A DNA stretch of 64,000 bases from Salinibacter grassmerensis (lineage in GTDB: Bacteria; Bacteroidota; Rhodothermia; Rhodothermales; Salinibacteraceae). The notes under the pieces are model-generated. The model did not search any database. It was not told the DNA's origin and saw only the letters and a list, made by a program, of their open reading frames with translations. The stretch covers positions 62,001-126,000 of the forward strand of contig NZ_CAMTTF010000003.1 in the NCBI RefSeq assembly GCF_947077765.1, given 5' to 3'. Below are positions 9,358 through 17,707 of the stretch, one piece after another; the first letter of the stretch is position 1; each line of letters starts with the position of its first letter. The position numbers and the translations under genes were made by a program.

Positions 9358-10343
9358 TGTGACCCTTGAACGACGTAATCCCCAAGAGCCGAATGAATGC
9401 GGTCTTTGGGGGCGGAATGGGTGTCTGGCTCGAAGGTCTGGCCCGTGACCTTCTCAAACAGTTCCACGTAGCGCCTTGTCACCTTTGCCCGGAATGCATC
9501 CGGGAGGGTGGGCATCTCGTCGTCGGCCCGGCCCTGGAACTCATGATCCATGAGCCATTCCCGGACGAATTCCTTTGAGAGTTGTCTCTGCGGACGGCCT
9601 TCAGCGAGCCGGTCCTCGTAGCCATCTGCGTAGTAGTACCGGGAGGAGTCGGGCGTGTGCACTTCATCGATTAGCGCGAGATCTCCGTCGGGCGTGCGTC
9701 CGAACTCGTACTTCGTGTCGACAAGAAGGAGGCCCTGCTCCGTGGCCATCTCGTGTCCGCGTCGGTACAACGCAAGGGCCCACTCTGCGAGCTGGTCGTA
9801 GGTTGCCGGATCAAGGCCGGTGTCCGAGAGCGCCTCTTCTCGGGTCACGTCCTGGTCATGGCCCTCCTCGGCCTTGGTAGTGGGGGTAAGGATTGGTTCG
9901 GGCAGCCGCTCGCTCTCGCGCAGTCCATCCGGCAAGCTCTGCCCGCAAAGGGTCCGCGTACCCCGGTCGTATTCTCGCCAGGCGTGTCCGGCCAGGTACC
10001 CCCGAACAACAAACTCGATGGGGATGGGAGTGCACTCTTTCGCGACAGTTACGTTGGGGTCCGGAACGGAGAGGACGTGGTTGGGGACAAGGTCCTTCGT
10101 GGCCTCGAAAAAGTAGGCAGCCGTCTGATTCAAGATTTGCCCCTTGAATGGAATGGTCTGAGGGAGGATGTGATCAAAGGCAGAGATCCGGTCGGTCGTG
10201 ACCAGAATGCGCCGATCCCCCTGCTGGTAGTTGTCGCGGACCTTTCCGTGGTAGGTCTCTCCGAGGTCGTCAAAATCGGTCCGTTCGATCGTATGGTCTA
10301 ACTGGTCTTCGATGAGTTGGTCGTCCATGGGGTGCTCCGCCAC
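9354..10343 (-). CDS. purC: Phosphoribosylaminoimidazole-succinocarboxamide synthase (SAICAR synthetase)
   Basis: ATP-dependent ligase of purine synthesis that joins aspartate to CAIR. At 329 residues it is of the longer eukaryote/Bacteroidota type. Diagnostic stretches are YHGKVRDNYQQGDRRILVTT, DRISAFDHILPQTIPFKGQ, EFVVRGYLAGHAW, LLLVDTKYEFG and LIDEVHTPDSSRYYYAD. The first Met is at 10343 and a second in-frame Met five codons in (10328, MDDQLIEDQL) could be the real start. The gene is monocistronic in this view, with a LacI-type regulator 97 bases upstream on the same strand. No other pur gene lies beside it; purM is at 50.8 kb. Confidence 0.94.
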   Translation of the reverse strand: MAEHPMDDQLIEDQLDHTIERTDFDDLGETYHGKVRDNYQQGDRRILVTTDRISAFDHILPQTIPFKGQILNQTAAYFFEATKDLVPNHVLSVPDPNVTVAKECTPIPIEFVVRGYLAGHAWREYDRGTRTLCGQSLPDGLRESERLPEPILTPTTKAEEGHDQDVTREEALSDTGLDPATYDQLAEWALALYRRGHEMATEQGLLLVDTKYEFGRTPDGDLALIDEVHTPDSSRYYYADGYEDRLAEGRPQRQLSKEFVREWLMDHEFQGRADDEMPTLPDAFRAKVTRRYVELFEKVTGQTFEPDTHSAPKDRIHSALGDYVVQGSH

Positions 10344-10440
10344 AGTTAAAGAGTGAGATGTAGGTGAGAGAAGGACTGCTCGTGTCCCGCCGCGAGATTC
10401 GCGCCGGTGTGTCGACGAGACATATTTTCAGAGGAGGAAG

Positions 10441-11484
10441 CTAGCTGGGACGCTGGCTCGATTTCCGAACGTGGAGTTCCGGCTCTACCAAGCGGGAGGT
10501 GTACTGCTCAGGACCTCGTTTTTCCAATCGGTCCAGGAGAAGATCGGTGCCCTCGTTCCCGACATTGTGCATGTTTTGGGCGACGCTACTCAGCCCGATG
10601 AACCGGCTTACCTTGATGTCGTCGTACCCGACAAAGGCAAAGTCGTCGGGCACTTCAAACCCTTCTTCCCGGAGTGCCTGCCATGCGCCGATTGCCTGGA
10701 CATCGCTGCTGGCAAAGGCGGCCTCGACGGGTTCGTCGAGGGCCAGGAGATCCTGCATCGCCTCGTAGCCGGATTCCTCGCTGAACCCGTCGTGCTTGCT
10801 GGTGTGACCGTGCACCACAAGGTCTGAATTGAACTCGATCCCCGCGTTTTCCAGTGCCTGGCGGTACCCAGCGATCCGTTCGTTGCGGACATAGGTATCG
10901 TGGGGGGTCGTGATGGCGCCGATCCGGGTGTACTCCTGGTCGATGAGGTGGTTGACCGCAAGCTCGGCACCGGGCTGTTCCTCCCAGTAGAAGGAATCAA
11001 AGCCGTCCAATTCAGCCCCGACGAGCACCACCGGGCCTCCGAGCATCCGCAACTCGTCGGCGAGTTCCTCGTCCGGCGTGACGCCCACAAGCAAGAGCCC
11101 ATCCATGGCCCCGCCCTCGAGGAAGCTCCGCAGGGAGTGCTTGGGGGCTTCCCATTCCAGGTCGCAGAGCAGCAGGTCCACGTCCTCCTCGTCGAGCCGA
11201 TCACGCACCCCCTTCAGAAGCTCATTGTGAAAGGGCGTCGTGAAGGTGGGAAGCGCCACGGCGATTGTTCGCGTGGAGCGTTGGGCAAGAGACTTCGCAG
11301 TCCGGTTTGGGCGGAACTGAAGCTCCTGAATGGCCCGCATCACCTTATCGCGGGTCTGCTCGGCCACATCCTCCGAATCGTTTAGCACTCGCGAGACGGT
11401 TGAGATGGCCACGCCAGCATGATCGGCGACATCGTAGATTGTGGCCTTCGACTGACTCGGATCGTCCTTTGCGTCCTTGGGCAT
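10441..11484 (-). CDS. LacI/GalR-family transcriptional regulator
   Basis: Regulator of 347 residues with an N-terminal LacI helix-turn-helix and hinge (IYDVADHAGVAISTVSRVLN, then FRPNRTAKSLAQRSTRTI). The periplasmic-binding-protein-like effector domain follows (MDGLLLVGVTPDEEL, AFVGYDDIKVSRFIGLSSVAQ). Such proteins usually repress sugar-uptake or sugar-metabolism genes and bind a sugar or nucleoside. No sugar operon is adjacent, so the target and ligand are unknown. PurR of enterobacteria is also LacI-type, and purC is next door, but Bacteroidota are not known to use PurR of that kind, so I do not infer purine control. Confidence 0.9.
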   Translation of the reverse strand: MPKDAKDDPSQSKATIYDVADHAGVAISTVSRVLNDSEDVAEQTRDKVMRAIQELQFRPNRTAKSLAQRSTRTIAVALPTFTTPFHNELLKGVRDRLDEEDVDLLLCDLEWEAPKHSLRSFLEGGAMDGLLLVGVTPDEELADELRMLGGPVVLVGAELDGFDSFYWEEQPGAELAVNHLIDQEYTRIGAITTPHDTYVRNERIAGYRQALENAGIEFNSDLVVHGHTSKHDGFSEESGYEAMQDLLALDEPVEAAFASSDVQAIGAWQALREEGFEVPDDFAFVGYDDIKVSRFIGLSSVAQNMHNVGNEGTDLLLDRLEKRGPEQYTSRLVEPELHVRKSSQRPS

Positions 11485-11527
11485 GAGAGTGGTACCGTGT
11501 TTGAAAGGGAGGAGGGGCCGAGGGGAG

Positions 11528-12373
11528 TTAGTCTTGTACCTCAGCCATCGTTGGTTCCTCTTCTAGGGTCTTAAAAAAGGTGGCGTCTGGGTTGTCCCCT
11601 TCGTCCTGCTGGCGAGCCCGGAGGGCTTCGGAGACGCGGCCCTTGGCCTTCTGCAACGCTGGTTCTAACTCCATGCCGGCCTGGAGGTTGTGGAGAAACG
11701 GTAGCAAAAGCCCGCTTGATGCTCCGTGGTGAGACTCAAGGTTGTCAAGATATGGGGCCTCAAAGAGGGCAAAGTCGTCCCCGTCGAAGAATAGGTCTAG
11801 CGCGTAGTCTGGGGCAGACCCTTCCTGTTCGTAGAAGTGCGTAGGAAGCTTTCCACAACGAATCAGAACGTGTTCGGCTCCTTGCTGGGCGATTCGCTGG
11901 GCAGCTACCTGAGCATCATCTAGACTGGGAATTTCCATGCCGGCAACCAGGGCGGCATCTGTACGCCGGATCGTCACCAAGTCTGGTTCACTGAGGCGTT
12001 CGACGATCGCCTCTAGTCCTTCCTGTTCTACGACGTCCTCGCCACTGGGACCGCTCACCGTGAGGTCGTAGACGACCGGTCCCTCTAGAGAATGAAGATG
12101 GTCGAAGACCCGGTCTACTGTTGGAGTGGCGCCGATAATGCCTACCTTGGCACTGGTCGGATTTCGGGTTTCGAATAGGTGCTCCAGCTGTGCGGACACT
12201 GTGTCCGTCGGGACGTCGAGCACGTCAGTAACTACGCCGTCCCCGGCGACGACATGTGAGGTGCAAACCGGATACGCGGTACCAGAAAGTGCCTGCGCGG
12301 CAAGGAGATCGGCGCTCAGGCCACGAGTAATACTGGGGTACGAAGCCCCAACGACAATTGGGTGGAAGCGCAT
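11528..12373 (-). CDS. ThiD-like (hydroxymethylpyrimidine/phosphomethylpyrimidine kinase family) ribokinase-fold protein
   Basis: Protein of 281 residues in the PfkB/ribokinase fold and closest in feel to ThiD: VYDLTVSGPSGEDVVEQEG, LVTIRRTDAALVAGMEIPSL, then HVLIRCGKLPTHFYE, ending with a helix after the GASSGLLLPFL stretch. In ThiD the final region carries the catalytic Asp in a GTGC/D-like loop. Here the corresponding loop reads HHGASSGLLLPF, so the catalytic Asp is not obvious and activity is uncertain. The start is taken at ATG 12373 (MRFHPIVVGASYP); an ATG at 12424 is also in frame. No thi genes are adjacent. It could be a divergent kinase of a vitamin-like pyrimidine or an inactive homologue. 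Confidence 0.6.
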   Translation of the reverse strand: MRFHPIVVGASYPSITRGLSADLLAAQALSGTAYPVCTSHVVAGDGVVTDVLDVPTDTVSAQLEHLFETRNPTSAKVGIIGATPTVDRVFDHLHSLEGPVVYDLTVSGPSGEDVVEQEGLEAIVERLSEPDLVTIRRTDAALVAGMEIPSLDDAQVAAQRIAQQGAEHVLIRCGKLPTHFYEQEGSAPDYALDLFFDGDDFALFEAPYLDNLESHHGASSGLLLPFLHNLQAGMELEPALQKAKGRVSEALRARQQDEGDNPDATFFKTLEEEPTMAEVQD

Positions 12374-12749
12374 GGACGGTTCTGTATGTCTGAAGGCGCA
12401 ATTACAAACCACGTCTACACTCAAAAGGGCTTTTCTCTACCATCGGCAACCCCGAACGTTTGGGATGCACTCCCTGAAACCCCCGAGGCCGTCGAGTAAA
12501 ACCATGCCTTCGATCATAATTCACGCCCTCCTTGAGCTGTTCGTCAGGTTTTGTTATTGCAATTGGAGATAAATTTTGAAATCGGCAGCAGGGCCCACCT
12601 TGCCCCGTAACAGTCTCTCCAAAACCGTGCGTCGCGGAACCGGTTGATCTAGAGTCGAATTCCAATGACCCTTCCGAACAGAGGCTTGCTGGTTCACGCA
12701 AGCCGAAAGCAATTCCCCTCACTCCTGTCTCGGTTCACCCACTCCCGAT
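12374..12749. other. Non-coding gap between divergent ThiD-like and ribA-ribD genes
   Basis: A 376-base gap with no convincing gene. It holds one degenerate motif copy (12551-12564) in an AT-rich patch that probably contains the promoter of the minus-strand gene. I looked for an FMN riboswitch ahead of ribA (conserved GGGTGAAATTCC and CCGACTGGCGGT-like segments) and did not find one. Confidence 0.5.
12551..12564 (+). repeat. Dispersed polar motif, copy 3 (degenerate)
   Basis: TTGTTATTGCAATT, 10/14 to the consensus with an intact GTTATTGCAA core. Confidence 0.5.
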
Positions 12750-14117
12750 ATGGAAATACCTTCCGTCGATCGGTTGACGAGTGCCCGCATTCCCACTGTA
12801 GATGGTGAGTTTTCGCTCTCCCTATACGAAAACAGTAAGGACGACAAAGATCACTTGGCACTCGCGTGCGGGGACGTAGAGAATGGCGAGGACGTTCTAG
12901 TGCGCGTACACTCTGAATGCTTCACCGGAGACGTTCTTGGGTCCCTGCGCTGCGACTGTGGGGAGCAGCTTGACGCATCGATGCGACGGATTGCGAAGAA
13001 CGGCCAAGGGATCCTTATCTACCTCCGCCAGGAGGGACGTGGAATTGGCCTCCTCAGCAAGCTTCGCGCCTACAATCTCCAGGACGATGGGTACGACACC
13101 GTCGAGGCGAACCGAATCCTTGGGCACGGGGCCGATGAGCGTGACTACGCCATCGCTGCGCGAATCCTTGATGACCTGGGAGTGTCGTCCACTCAGATCT
13201 TGACCAACAACCCGCAGAAGATCGAGAGCCTCGCGGAACATGGGGTTGAAATCACAGAACGGATTTCGCTTGAGCCCCATGTGAACCGGCACAATGCGGA
13301 GTATCTCCGGACGAAGGTGAACCGGATGCGTCACATCTTGGACCTGGGGCCCGCGAACGGGCACGCCCAAGGCAACGCCCACGGGACTTCTCTTCGTGAC
13401 TTGAAGCAACGGATTGATCGGCACTTCGCAGAGGAGGGTCAGCCGTTCGTGACGGTGACGTACGCGCAGAGCCTGGACGGATCGATCGCTTCCGAGTCGG
13501 GCACACCACTTCCCATCAGCAGTGAACAGGCCCTTCAGTTCACACACCAGCTCCGTGCGCTTCACGACGGCATTCTTGTCGGTATCGGAACCGTGCTCTC
13601 CGATGACCCGCGCCTCACTGTTCGGCGGAACGACGGGACACATCCGGTTCCGATCGTGCTGGATTCGTCGCTTCGCTTCCCGCTCGATGCGCAGCTTCTT
13701 ACGGGTGACGGCCCGGATCCGCTTATTGTGACGAGTCCCGAGGCCGACGCGGACCGCAAAGAGCGACTTGAGGCGCGCGGGGGCACCGTCATTGAACTGT
13801 CCTGTGGACCCGAGGGGGGGATCTGCGTCAAAACGCTTCTACGCACCCTTGGCGACCGAGACTTTTCCAGTGTGATGGTGGAAGGGGGGACGAGCATTCT
13901 CACCTCTTTCCTGCGGCGTCGGTGTGCTCAGCGCGTGATTGTGACCATGGCCCCGATGTTTGTGGGCGGAACGCCGGCCCTCTCGTCTCTCTCCCCCGAA
14001 GACCAGGACACACACGCTCGGTCTGACTTTCCCCGGCTGGACAACATCCAGCAGCGGTGGTATGGAGAGGATTTGGTTTTGGAGGGCGACCCTGTGTGGC
14101 CCGTCGCATCTGAATGA
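12750..14117 (+). CDS. GTP cyclohydrolase II fused to a RibD-type pyrimidine reductase domain
   Basis: A 455-residue two-domain protein. Residues 1-200 are RibA: the zinc cysteines in HSECFTGDVLGSLRCDCGEQ, the catalytic loop RQEGRGIGLLSKLRAYNLQD and the substrate-binding VEANRILG. This domain opens GTP to diaminohydroxypyrimidine phosphoribosylamine. After a linker, residues 225-455 are the RibD C-terminal reductase (PFVTVTYAQSLDGSIA, HDGILVGIGTVLSDDPRLTVR, FSSVMVEGGTSILTSFL). The RibD deaminase domain is absent, and so is the RibB domain usually fused to RibA. This makes the fusion atypical for plain riboflavin synthesis. Three plus-strand genes follow at close spacing (49, 31 and 25 bases). 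Confidence 0.85.
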   Translation: MEIPSVDRLTSARIPTVDGEFSLSLYENSKDDKDHLALACGDVENGEDVLVRVHSECFTGDVLGSLRCDCGEQLDASMRRIAKNGQGILIYLRQEGRGIGLLSKLRAYNLQDDGYDTVEANRILGHGADERDYAIAARILDDLGVSSTQILTNNPQKIESLAEHGVEITERISLEPHVNRHNAEYLRTKVNRMRHILDLGPANGHAQGNAHGTSLRDLKQRIDRHFAEEGQPFVTVTYAQSLDGSIASESGTPLPISSEQALQFTHQLRALHDGILVGIGTVLSDDPRLTVRRNDGTHPVPIVLDSSLRFPLDAQLLTGDGPDPLIVTSPEADADRKERLEARGGTVIELSCGPEGGICVKTLLRTLGDRDFSSVMVEGGTSILTSFLRRRCAQRVIVTMAPMFVGGTPALSSLSPEDQDTHARSDFPRLDNIQQRWYGEDLVLEGDPVWPVASE

Positions 14118-14166
14118 ACGGTCTTCCCCGACGCTTTCCCAACGCAGTTAGGAAGAGATCCAGTCC

Positions 14167-15195
14167 ATGGCAGATGCGACCCGCCAGCGGGTTCAGTTCA
14201 CAGCACCGGGGGAGGTTGAGGTCGTGACTGAGTCCGTTCCGGATCCTGCGCCCGACGAGGTGGTCGTGCGTACGAAGTGCTCGGCCGTGAGTCCCGGCAC
14301 CGAGCGGCTTGTGTACGAGGGACACGTTCCGGAAGACCTCGCGGCCGATACCACGATTGAGGCGTTCGAGGGTGCCGATTTTTCCTACCCGATTTCTTAC
14401 GGATATGCCTGCGTCGGGAAGGTCGAGACTGTAGGCAGCGATGTCGACAGCGAGTGGGAGGGATGTACTGTCTTTTCGTTCCAGCCCCACGTGTCGCGGT
14501 TCGTAACGTCCCCAGACACCCTCATCCGCGTGCCTGACTCTGTGTCCGTCGCGGACGCTGCACTGATCCCGTCCGTGGAGACGGCCGTGAATTTAGTCAT
14601 GGATGGGCGGCCCATGGTCGGGGAGCAGGTTATCGTGCTCGGTCAGGGCGTCGTGGGACTGCTCACCACCCAGCTATTGTCTCGGCATCCGCTCGGTGCA
14701 CTCTGGGCCGTCGAGCCGTCGGCTCCGCGACGGGCCCTATCGGCATCGTTGGGGGCGACGGCCGTGGCGTCTTCGTCGGAGCTGGAGCTGGATCCGCAGA
14801 CCGACACCCCCAGCTCGGACGCCTCGCGTGCCGACCTGATGTTTGAGCTGACGGGGCAGCCATCCGTGCTGAACGATGCGGTTCAGGGTACGGCATTTAG
14901 CGGGCGCATCGTGGTGGGGTCCTGGTACGGCACCAAAACGGCCCCCCTTGACCTCGGGCGTCACTTCCACCGTTCCCGGATACAGATCATTTCCAGTCAA
15001 GTTAGCACCATCGCTCCGTCGCTCCGGGGCCGATGGACAAAAGACCGACGCATGTCCGTGGTGCTCGACCTGTTGCCCACCCTTACTCCGAGCGACCTCA
15101 TTTCACAGGCGTTTTCCCTCGACGAGGCCCCTGCAGCATACGAGCAGCTCTCGACTGATCCCTCGATGCTCCAGCCCGTATTCGAGTACGACTAA
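14167..15195 (+). CDS. Zinc-type alcohol dehydrogenase-like (MDR superfamily) oxidoreductase
   Basis: Medium-chain dehydrogenase/reductase of 342 residues. The GroES-like N-terminal domain contains KCSAVSPGTERLVYEG and YPISYGYACVGKVETVG. The Rossmann domain carries VIVLGQGVVGLLTTQLL and GRIVVGSWYGT. The catalytic-zinc Cys and His of classical ADHs are replaced (SPGTERL in place of CGSD-type, YGYACVG in place of GHE). This is the pattern of the BchC / theronine-dehydrogenase-like group acting on unusual substrates. The gene sits between the RibA-RibD fusion and a PTPS-like gene, so a role on a pterin- or pyrimidine-derived intermediate is likely but unproven. Confidence 0.8.
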   Translation: MADATRQRVQFTAPGEVEVVTESVPDPAPDEVVVRTKCSAVSPGTERLVYEGHVPEDLAADTTIEAFEGADFSYPISYGYACVGKVETVGSDVDSEWEGCTVFSFQPHVSRFVTSPDTLIRVPDSVSVADAALIPSVETAVNLVMDGRPMVGEQVIVLGQGVVGLLTTQLLSRHPLGALWAVEPSAPRRALSASLGATAVASSSELELDPQTDTPSSDASRADLMFELTGQPSVLNDAVQGTAFSGRIVVGSWYGTKTAPLDLGRHFHRSRIQIISSQVSTIAPSLRGRWTKDRRMSVVLDLLPTLTPSDLISQAFSLDEAPAAYEQLSTDPSMLQPVFEYD

Positions 15196-15226
15196 ACCGT
15201 TTTCTCCTCACTCCTACGGCATTGCC

Positions 15227-15598
15227 ATGTACGAACTGATGGTTCGCCGCGACTTCGTGGCGCAGCACTATCTCACCGTCCCCAACTGTGGCCCCGAAAA
15301 CGAGTGGCATTCGCACCACTTTGACGTTGAGGTCGCGCTGGAGGGAGGCACCCTCAACGAACACGGATACCTTGTCGACATCGTGGAGGTGGAAGAGGTC
15401 CTTGAGTCTCTCGTGGACCGGTATGAAGACGCCACCCTGAACGACCTGCCCGAGTTCGAGGGACTGAACCCGAGCATCGAGCATTTTTCCCGCATTTTCT
15501 GTACGGCACTGACGGAGCAACTGGACACGACACAACTGGAGACCGTCACCGTGAAAATCTGGGAGGACGATACTGCGTGGGCCTCTTACACGGCGTAA
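15227..15598 (+). CDS. 6-pyruvoyl-tetrahydropterin synthase / QueD family protein
   Basis: Small T-fold enzyme of 123 residues. The zinc ligands are present: H14 in FVAQHYL and H28/H30 in WHSHHFDVEV. Cys21 (VPNCGPENEW) sits where the PTPS nucleophile sits, and E113 in VKIWEDDTAWASY is the conserved C-terminal glutamate. The Asp-His pair that normally precedes LN (DHxxLN) is missing: the segment reads YEDATLND. The substrate or the chemistry may therefore differ from PTPS, QueD or PTPS-III. I chose ATG 15227 because it begins at the first strand (MYELMVRRDF); the open frame further upstream overlaps the preceding gene. Its partners in the cluster argue against a plain queuosine role. Confidence 0.8.
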   Translation: MYELMVRRDFVAQHYLTVPNCGPENEWHSHHFDVEVALEGGTLNEHGYLVDIVEVEEVLESLVDRYEDATLNDLPEFEGLNPSIEHFSRIFCTALTEQLDTTQLETVTVKIWEDDTAWASYTA

Positions 15599-15623
15599 CC
15601 TTTTCCACCTACCACTTCTGTCT

Positions 15624-16538
15624 GTGACTGCTCCGGACGCGTACCGCCTGTCCCGGTATCTGAAGGCGAAGAAATCCATTGACGGCCGTGCCCTCAATCG
15701 TCGAGTATGGTCCCGTTTCATAGAGGAGCTTGACGGTGCCTCGTCGCTTCACATTTTGGAGGTCGGGGCCGGCGTCGGGGCCACTGTGGAGCGCATCGTC
15801 AATGCCCTGGACGTGCACACCGAACAGACGCTGCGGTATACGCTCGTAGACCGGAATCCGGCGGTGCTTGAGACAGCGTCGTCTGAACTGCGGACGTGGG
15901 CGGAGCAGCACGGATTCGAGGTTTCTGGCCGCTCTCCACAGGTCTGGTCGGCGGACGGCGAATCCGTTGTTCTCGAGCTGGTGACGGCGGACCTATTTGA
16001 CTTCGCCGAGGCGCACGACGGAGACCGGTTCGACGCAATTGTCGGGCAGGCCCTGTTCGACCTGCTGAGAATCACCGACGCGATTCAGACGCTGCGGCCG
16101 CTGCTCCACGAGGGCGGCCTGTGGTATCTGCCAATCCATTTCGATGGCGTGACGGCCTTCGAGCCCCCGCACGACTCTGGCCTGGACAGACGCGTTGAAA
16201 CCCTGTACCACGAGAGCATGACGACCGATCAAGACGACGGCCGAGCGGGGGACCAGTCGGGGCGTCGCCTCTTGACGCACCTCCAGGATGCAGGAGCATC
16301 CCTTTTGGAGGTCGGAGGGTCGGACTGGATTATCTGGCCTCAAGACGGGGAGTACCCGGCGGATGAGGCGTACTTCCTCCACCACATTCTGCATTTCATC
16401 GAGAACGAGCTCCGCGGGCACCCGGCACTCGACGATGACGCGTTTGCGAACTGGCTGTCAGACCGCCGCCGGCAGGTTGAAGACGGACAGCTGACGTATA
16501 TCGCCCACCAACTGGATGTGCTTGCCCGGAAAGGGTAG
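15624..16538 (+). CDS. SAM-dependent methyltransferase-like protein
   Basis: Protein of 304 residues with a Rossmann-fold methyltransferase core. The glycine-rich SAM loop is LHILEVGAGVGATVERI, the acidic residue at the end of strand two is in YTLVDRNPAVLETA, and the later motif is FDAIVGQALFDLLR. The C-terminal half (WYLPIHFDGVTAFEPP and a helical tail) is not a family I recognise. The GTG start at 15624 is 25 bases after the PTPS-like stop, so the two are probably co-transcribed. A methyl transfer to a small pterin-, flavin- or pyrimidine-type product would fit the neighbours. It ends 6 bases before the convergent recombinase gene. Confidence 0.75.
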   Translation: MTAPDAYRLSRYLKAKKSIDGRALNRRVWSRFIEELDGASSLHILEVGAGVGATVERIVNALDVHTEQTLRYTLVDRNPAVLETASSELRTWAEQHGFEVSGRSPQVWSADGESVVLELVTADLFDFAEAHDGDRFDAIVGQALFDLLRITDAIQTLRPLLHEGGLWYLPIHFDGVTAFEPPHDSGLDRRVETLYHESMTTDQDDGRAGDQSGRRLLTHLQDAGASLLEVGGSDWIIWPQDGEYPADEAYFLHHILHFIENELRGHPALDDDAFANWLSDRRRQVEDGQLTYIAHQLDVLARKG

Positions 16539-16544
16539 ACATCG

Positions 16545-17630
16545 CTACCCGTTGAAGTCCGGCGCTTCGTCCACGTAGTAGGAGGAGGACTTGCCCGGCT
16601 GGGCGTGGAGATACGTCTTCGTCGTCTCGATGCTCTCGTGGCCCAGCGTGTCGCGGACGAGCTCCAGATCGGCTCCCTTCTGCAGCGCGTGAGACGCGTG
16701 GGCGTGTCGGAACCAGTGGGGGGACACCTCAGAGGTCATGATTGCCTCTCCGTCCTCGTCGCGCTTCACGGCGCCACTCGGCCCCGTCTTCTCGGTGAGC
16801 TTGACGCCGGCCCGCACGGCTGCCTTCTTCACGATTCGCCAGATTTGGGATCGCGAGAGGCACCCGCCTTTCTGTGATCGGAAGACGGGATCGTCCGTGG
16901 CTCCGTAGCCCTCAGATTTCTCGTTTTCGCGCAGACGAATGATTAGGCTCCACACCTTGTTGTACAAGGTGACGGCGCGGGTCTTACCGCCCTTTCCGAA
17001 GAATGTGACCTGTCCGCCCGGCCGTGCGTCCGGCCCGTTCAGGTCCGGTCGGTCCTTCAGGTCGCGCCAGCGTAGGTCCTCGACGTCCGAGATGCGCCCG
17101 CCGGAGGCGTAGAACAGGCGGAGCAGCACGTGATTGCGCAGGTCGCGCTCGTCGCGCAGGAGGGCCCACAGGTCCGCCTCCGACAAAATCCGCTCGGCGC
17201 GGTCGTTTCGGACGGATGGCGTGGAGAGGGCGGCCCCGACGTTGTGGGCGAAGTACCGGAGCTTCGTTCCAAACGTGAAGAGACTCTTGACGGCCGACAA
17301 CTTTCGCTTCTGCGAGGACCGGGCGTATCCGTCTTCTTTGAGGCGCTCACGGTACTCCTGCAGGTGGCCGAGCGTCACGTACCGGAGAGGAAGGTCTACA
17401 AACTCGACGAATTGTTCGAGGTCGCGGGCGTATCCTTCCTGAGTCCGGGCGCTTTTCTCGGCGAGCCAGCGCTGCACGAGCACCTCGTCGGACTCAATCG
17501 AGCACTGGGCATCGGACGGGGCATTGTACGGACGATTCTCGTTGCCTCGCTGAGAGACATTTTGAAGCGAATCCTCCGCGTCAGTGTCCTGCGTGAGTTG
17601 AGGGTCTGAGTTCTGTCTCGAATCGGACAT
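16545..17630 (-). CDS. Tyrosine recombinase / phage-type integrase (Xer-like), catalytically complete
   Basis: Site-specific recombinase of 361 residues. A disordered polar tail of about 45 residues leads to a SAM-like core-binding domain (VQRWLAEKSARTQEGYARDL ... SSQKRKLSAVKSLFTF) and then the catalytic domain. All six catalytic residues are visible: R179 (ASGGRISDVEDL), K216 (GKGGKTR), H305 and R308 (SPHWFRHAHASH), H331 (LGHESIETTKTY) and the nucleophile Y340. The size and the family-like GKGGKTR / LGHESIETT strings resemble XerC/D and Salinibacter-type integrases. A dif-like site lies upstream at 18082-18117, and a second recombinase homologue follows on the same strand. Confidence 0.9.
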   Translation of the reverse strand: MSDSRQNSDPQLTQDTDAEDSLQNVSQRGNENRPYNAPSDAQCSIESDEVLVQRWLAEKSARTQEGYARDLEQFVEFVDLPLRYVTLGHLQEYRERLKEDGYARSSQKRKLSAVKSLFTFGTKLRYFAHNVGAALSTPSVRNDRAERILSEADLWALLRDERDLRNHVLLRLFYASGGRISDVEDLRWRDLKDRPDLNGPDARPGGQVTFFGKGGKTRAVTLYNKVWSLIIRLRENEKSEGYGATDDPVFRSQKGGCLSRSQIWRIVKKAAVRAGVKLTEKTGPSGAVKRDEDGEAIMTSEVSPHWFRHAHASHALQKGADLELVRDTLGHESIETTKTYLHAQPGKSSSYYVDEAPDFNG

Positions 17631-17707
17631 GTTGCAGGCGATGGTTCACGAGGATAGAGGCAGGAAGAAGGATCGGACGCTCACGTCCGAGAGGCGCCGG
17701 CCCGTGT

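Noticed and set aside
10441-11484. LacI-type protein as a PurR controlling the adjacent purC
   Set aside because: Adjacency alone; no PurR-like operator was found and PurR of this type is not known from this phylum.
12560-12749. Possible FMN riboswitch before the RibA-RibD fusion
   Set aside because: The conserved RFN segments are not present on either strand; the leader looks unstructured.
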